Assembly: GCA_035547915.1 (NCBI GenBank)
Contig: DASZTS010000029.1
Coordinates: 124,001 to 188,000 of the forward strand
Length of the DNA: 64,000 nucleotides
From: DASSFG01 sp035547915
Lineage (GTDB): Bacteria; Planctomycetota; Planctomycetia; Pirellulales; JAICIG01
Direction of reading: 5' to 3'
Shown: positions 63,113 to 64,000 of the stretch, one piece after another
How the letters are laid out: each line of letters begins with the position of its first letter
Numbering within the stretch: the first letter of the stretch is position 1
Made by a program: the position numbers and the translations under genes
Notes under the pieces: generated by a model
What the model saw: the letters and a program-made list of their open reading frames with translations, nothing else
What the model was told of the DNA's origin: nothing
Databases searched by the model: none

Positions 63113-63231
63113 AAAGCGGTTGAAGCGATGGGCGACCGAACGGAGTCGCTCGTGGTAGGCAGTCGGAAACAGGCGGTGAACGGGCTTCACCGAGCTGCCG
63201 ACCGTGCGGAACCTTGTTTGAGGCAATTGGA

Positions 63232-64000
63232 GTGTCGATTCCTGATTCTTCGGCGGATTCTTCGCCGACGCTCGATCCCGCCGCGGTCGAGGCCGCGGCT
63301 CGATTGGTTGACAGTGTTGGCCCCGACCGCGTGGCCGACTTGATCGATCTGATCAAAGAGTCTGCGGACAAACTCGCGCAAGATCATACCAGTCGCGGTG
63401 ATCTCAAAATCCTCAGTCGCACGCTGCGCGAGCTGCGCTATGCCTTCAAGGTGTTCTCCCCCTATCGCATGCGCCGCAAGGTGACCGTGTTCGGCTCCGC
63501 GCGAACGCGGCCCGAGGATCCTGCCTTTCAGCAGGCCGTGGACTTCGGCAAGGCCATGGCCGAGGCGAAATGGCTGGTCGTCACCGGCGCCGCCAGCGGC
63601 ATCATGGAGGCCGGGCATCTCGGCGCCGGACGCGAGAACTCGATGGGCCTCAACATCATGCTCCCCTTCGAGCAGGAGGCGAACCCCGTCATCGCCGGCG
63701 ACCCCAAACTGGTGCACATGAAGTACTTCTTCACGCGCAAGCTGATGTTCGTCAAGGAGTGCGACGCCGTGTGCCTCCTGCCGGGCGGGTTCGGCACGCT
63801 CGACGAAGGCTTGGAGGTTCTCACGCTCCTCCAGACGGGCAAGCGCGACATGGTGCCGGTCGTGTTCCTCGATCAGCCGGGGGGCGACTTCTGGTCGGCG
63901 TGGCAATCGTTCGTCGATGACCGCCTGCTGGGGCGGGGCATGATCTCGCCGGAGGATCTCGCGCTCTACAAGCTTACCGATCGGATCGACGAGGCCGTGG
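63232..64000 (+). CDS. LOG-family nucleotide-binding protein (3' end outside window)
   Basis: The frame runs off the right edge after 256 codons. Residues about 88-240 form a Rossmann fold of the LOG/TIGR00730 family: VTVFGSARTRPEDP, VVTGAASGIMEAGHLGA and LLPGGFGTLDEGLEVLTLLQTGK. The PGGxGTxxE motif is the family signature; several members are cytokinin riboside monophosphate phosphoribohydrolases. An N-terminal helical extension of about 85 residues precedes the fold, as in the larger LOG-like proteins of bacteria. GTG 63232 is the likely start; a GAGG lies about nine bases upstream. Confidence 0.85.
   Translation, partial: MSIPDSSADSSPTLDPAAVEAAARLVDSVGPDRVADLIDLIKESADKLAQDHTSRGDLKILSRTLRELRYAFKVFSPYRMRRKVTVFGSARTRPEDPAFQQAVDFGKAMAEAKWLVVTGAASGIMEAGHLGAGRENSMGLNIMLPFEQEANPVIAGDPKLVHMKYFFTRKLMFVKECDAVCLLPGGFGTLDEGLEVLTLLQTGKRDMVPVVFLDQPGGDFWSAWQSFVDDRLLGRGMISPEDLALYKLTDRIDEAV

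Larger units (their letters stand above)
62812..63231. other. 420-bp divergent regulatory region
   Basis: Lies between the HAMP-array kinase (leftward) and the LOG-family gene (rightward). It contains a leftward promoter (63016-63045), a leftward intrinsic terminator inside the leader (62931-62969) and a rightward TATAAT (63107-63112). No additional gene is supported. Confidence 0.7.

Overview
The window looks like a chromosomal segment of a planctomycete, most likely of the Pirellulales group. The reasoning is by gene content: a DUF1559 pseudopilin-like protein, a DUF1501 Tat protein, a PVC-type cytochrome tail, GYF_2 tandem domains, a PQQ-like beta-propeller, many Gfo/Idh/MocA oxidoreductases, and a Pkn-type kinase with an N-terminal zinc ribbon. 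The DNA is GC-rich and genes lie on both strands in short operons. I saw no rRNA, tRNA, CRISPR array, transposase or prophage.

Layout. 1-4.2 kb: end of a cytochrome-like gene, then a membrane Ser/Thr kinase and an FHA-domain membrane protein. 4.4-10.7 kb: DUF1559 protein, PhyH-type dioxygenase, MFS transporter, two tandem ArsI/CadI-like VOC proteins, and a GYF_2 protein. 10.8-17.7 kb (minus): DUF1501 protein, methyltransferase, infC, thrS, and a protein joining an alpha-toroid domain to a methyltransferase. 17.8-26.5 kb: cutA, a YbhF/YbhG-like export pair without permeases, a small Tyr-rich secreted protein, coaD, two small membrane proteins and leuS. 26.8-32.6 kb: hisD-hisC, converging on an AddA/UvrD-like helicase-nuclease. 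32.9-38 kb: a carbohydrate cluster (cupin isomerase-like, TIM-barrel isomerase-like, Gfo/Idh/MocA, PQQ propeller). 38.2-47.1 kb: stand-alone RNA polymerase alpha-CTD, D-2-hydroxyacid dehydrogenase, coiled-coil protein, lptB with two unusual signal peptidases I, a VOC protein and a membrane SGNH-like protein. 47.2-54.2 kb: CHAT-like protein, membrane-tethered oxidoreductase-like protein, DNase I-like phosphoesterase, and a PolB-type 3'-5' exonuclease. 54.3-62.8 kb: two translationally coupled hybrid histidine kinases, one with a cytoplasmic array of 11 HAMP-type repeats. 63.2 kb to the end: start of a LOG-family gene.

The most interesting non-coding signals are these. A candidate small RNA near 53.2-53.3 kb has two hairpins with different stems but almost identical C-rich loops and ends in a textbook intrinsic terminator. 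A second intrinsic terminator lies in the leader of the HAMP-array kinase, between its promoter and start codon. A nested palindromic repeat of about 100 bp occurs four times between genes; in three cases it lies where two genes converge, with the minus-strand stop codon at its edge. infC has no ATG, GTG or TTG available and appears to start at AUC behind a strong Shine-Dalgarno. Several promoters fit TTGAC/TTGCA - 16-18 bp - TAnAnT, which gives some internal consistency to the regulatory calls.

All assignments were made by eye from sequence motifs. No database search, folding program or alignment was run.
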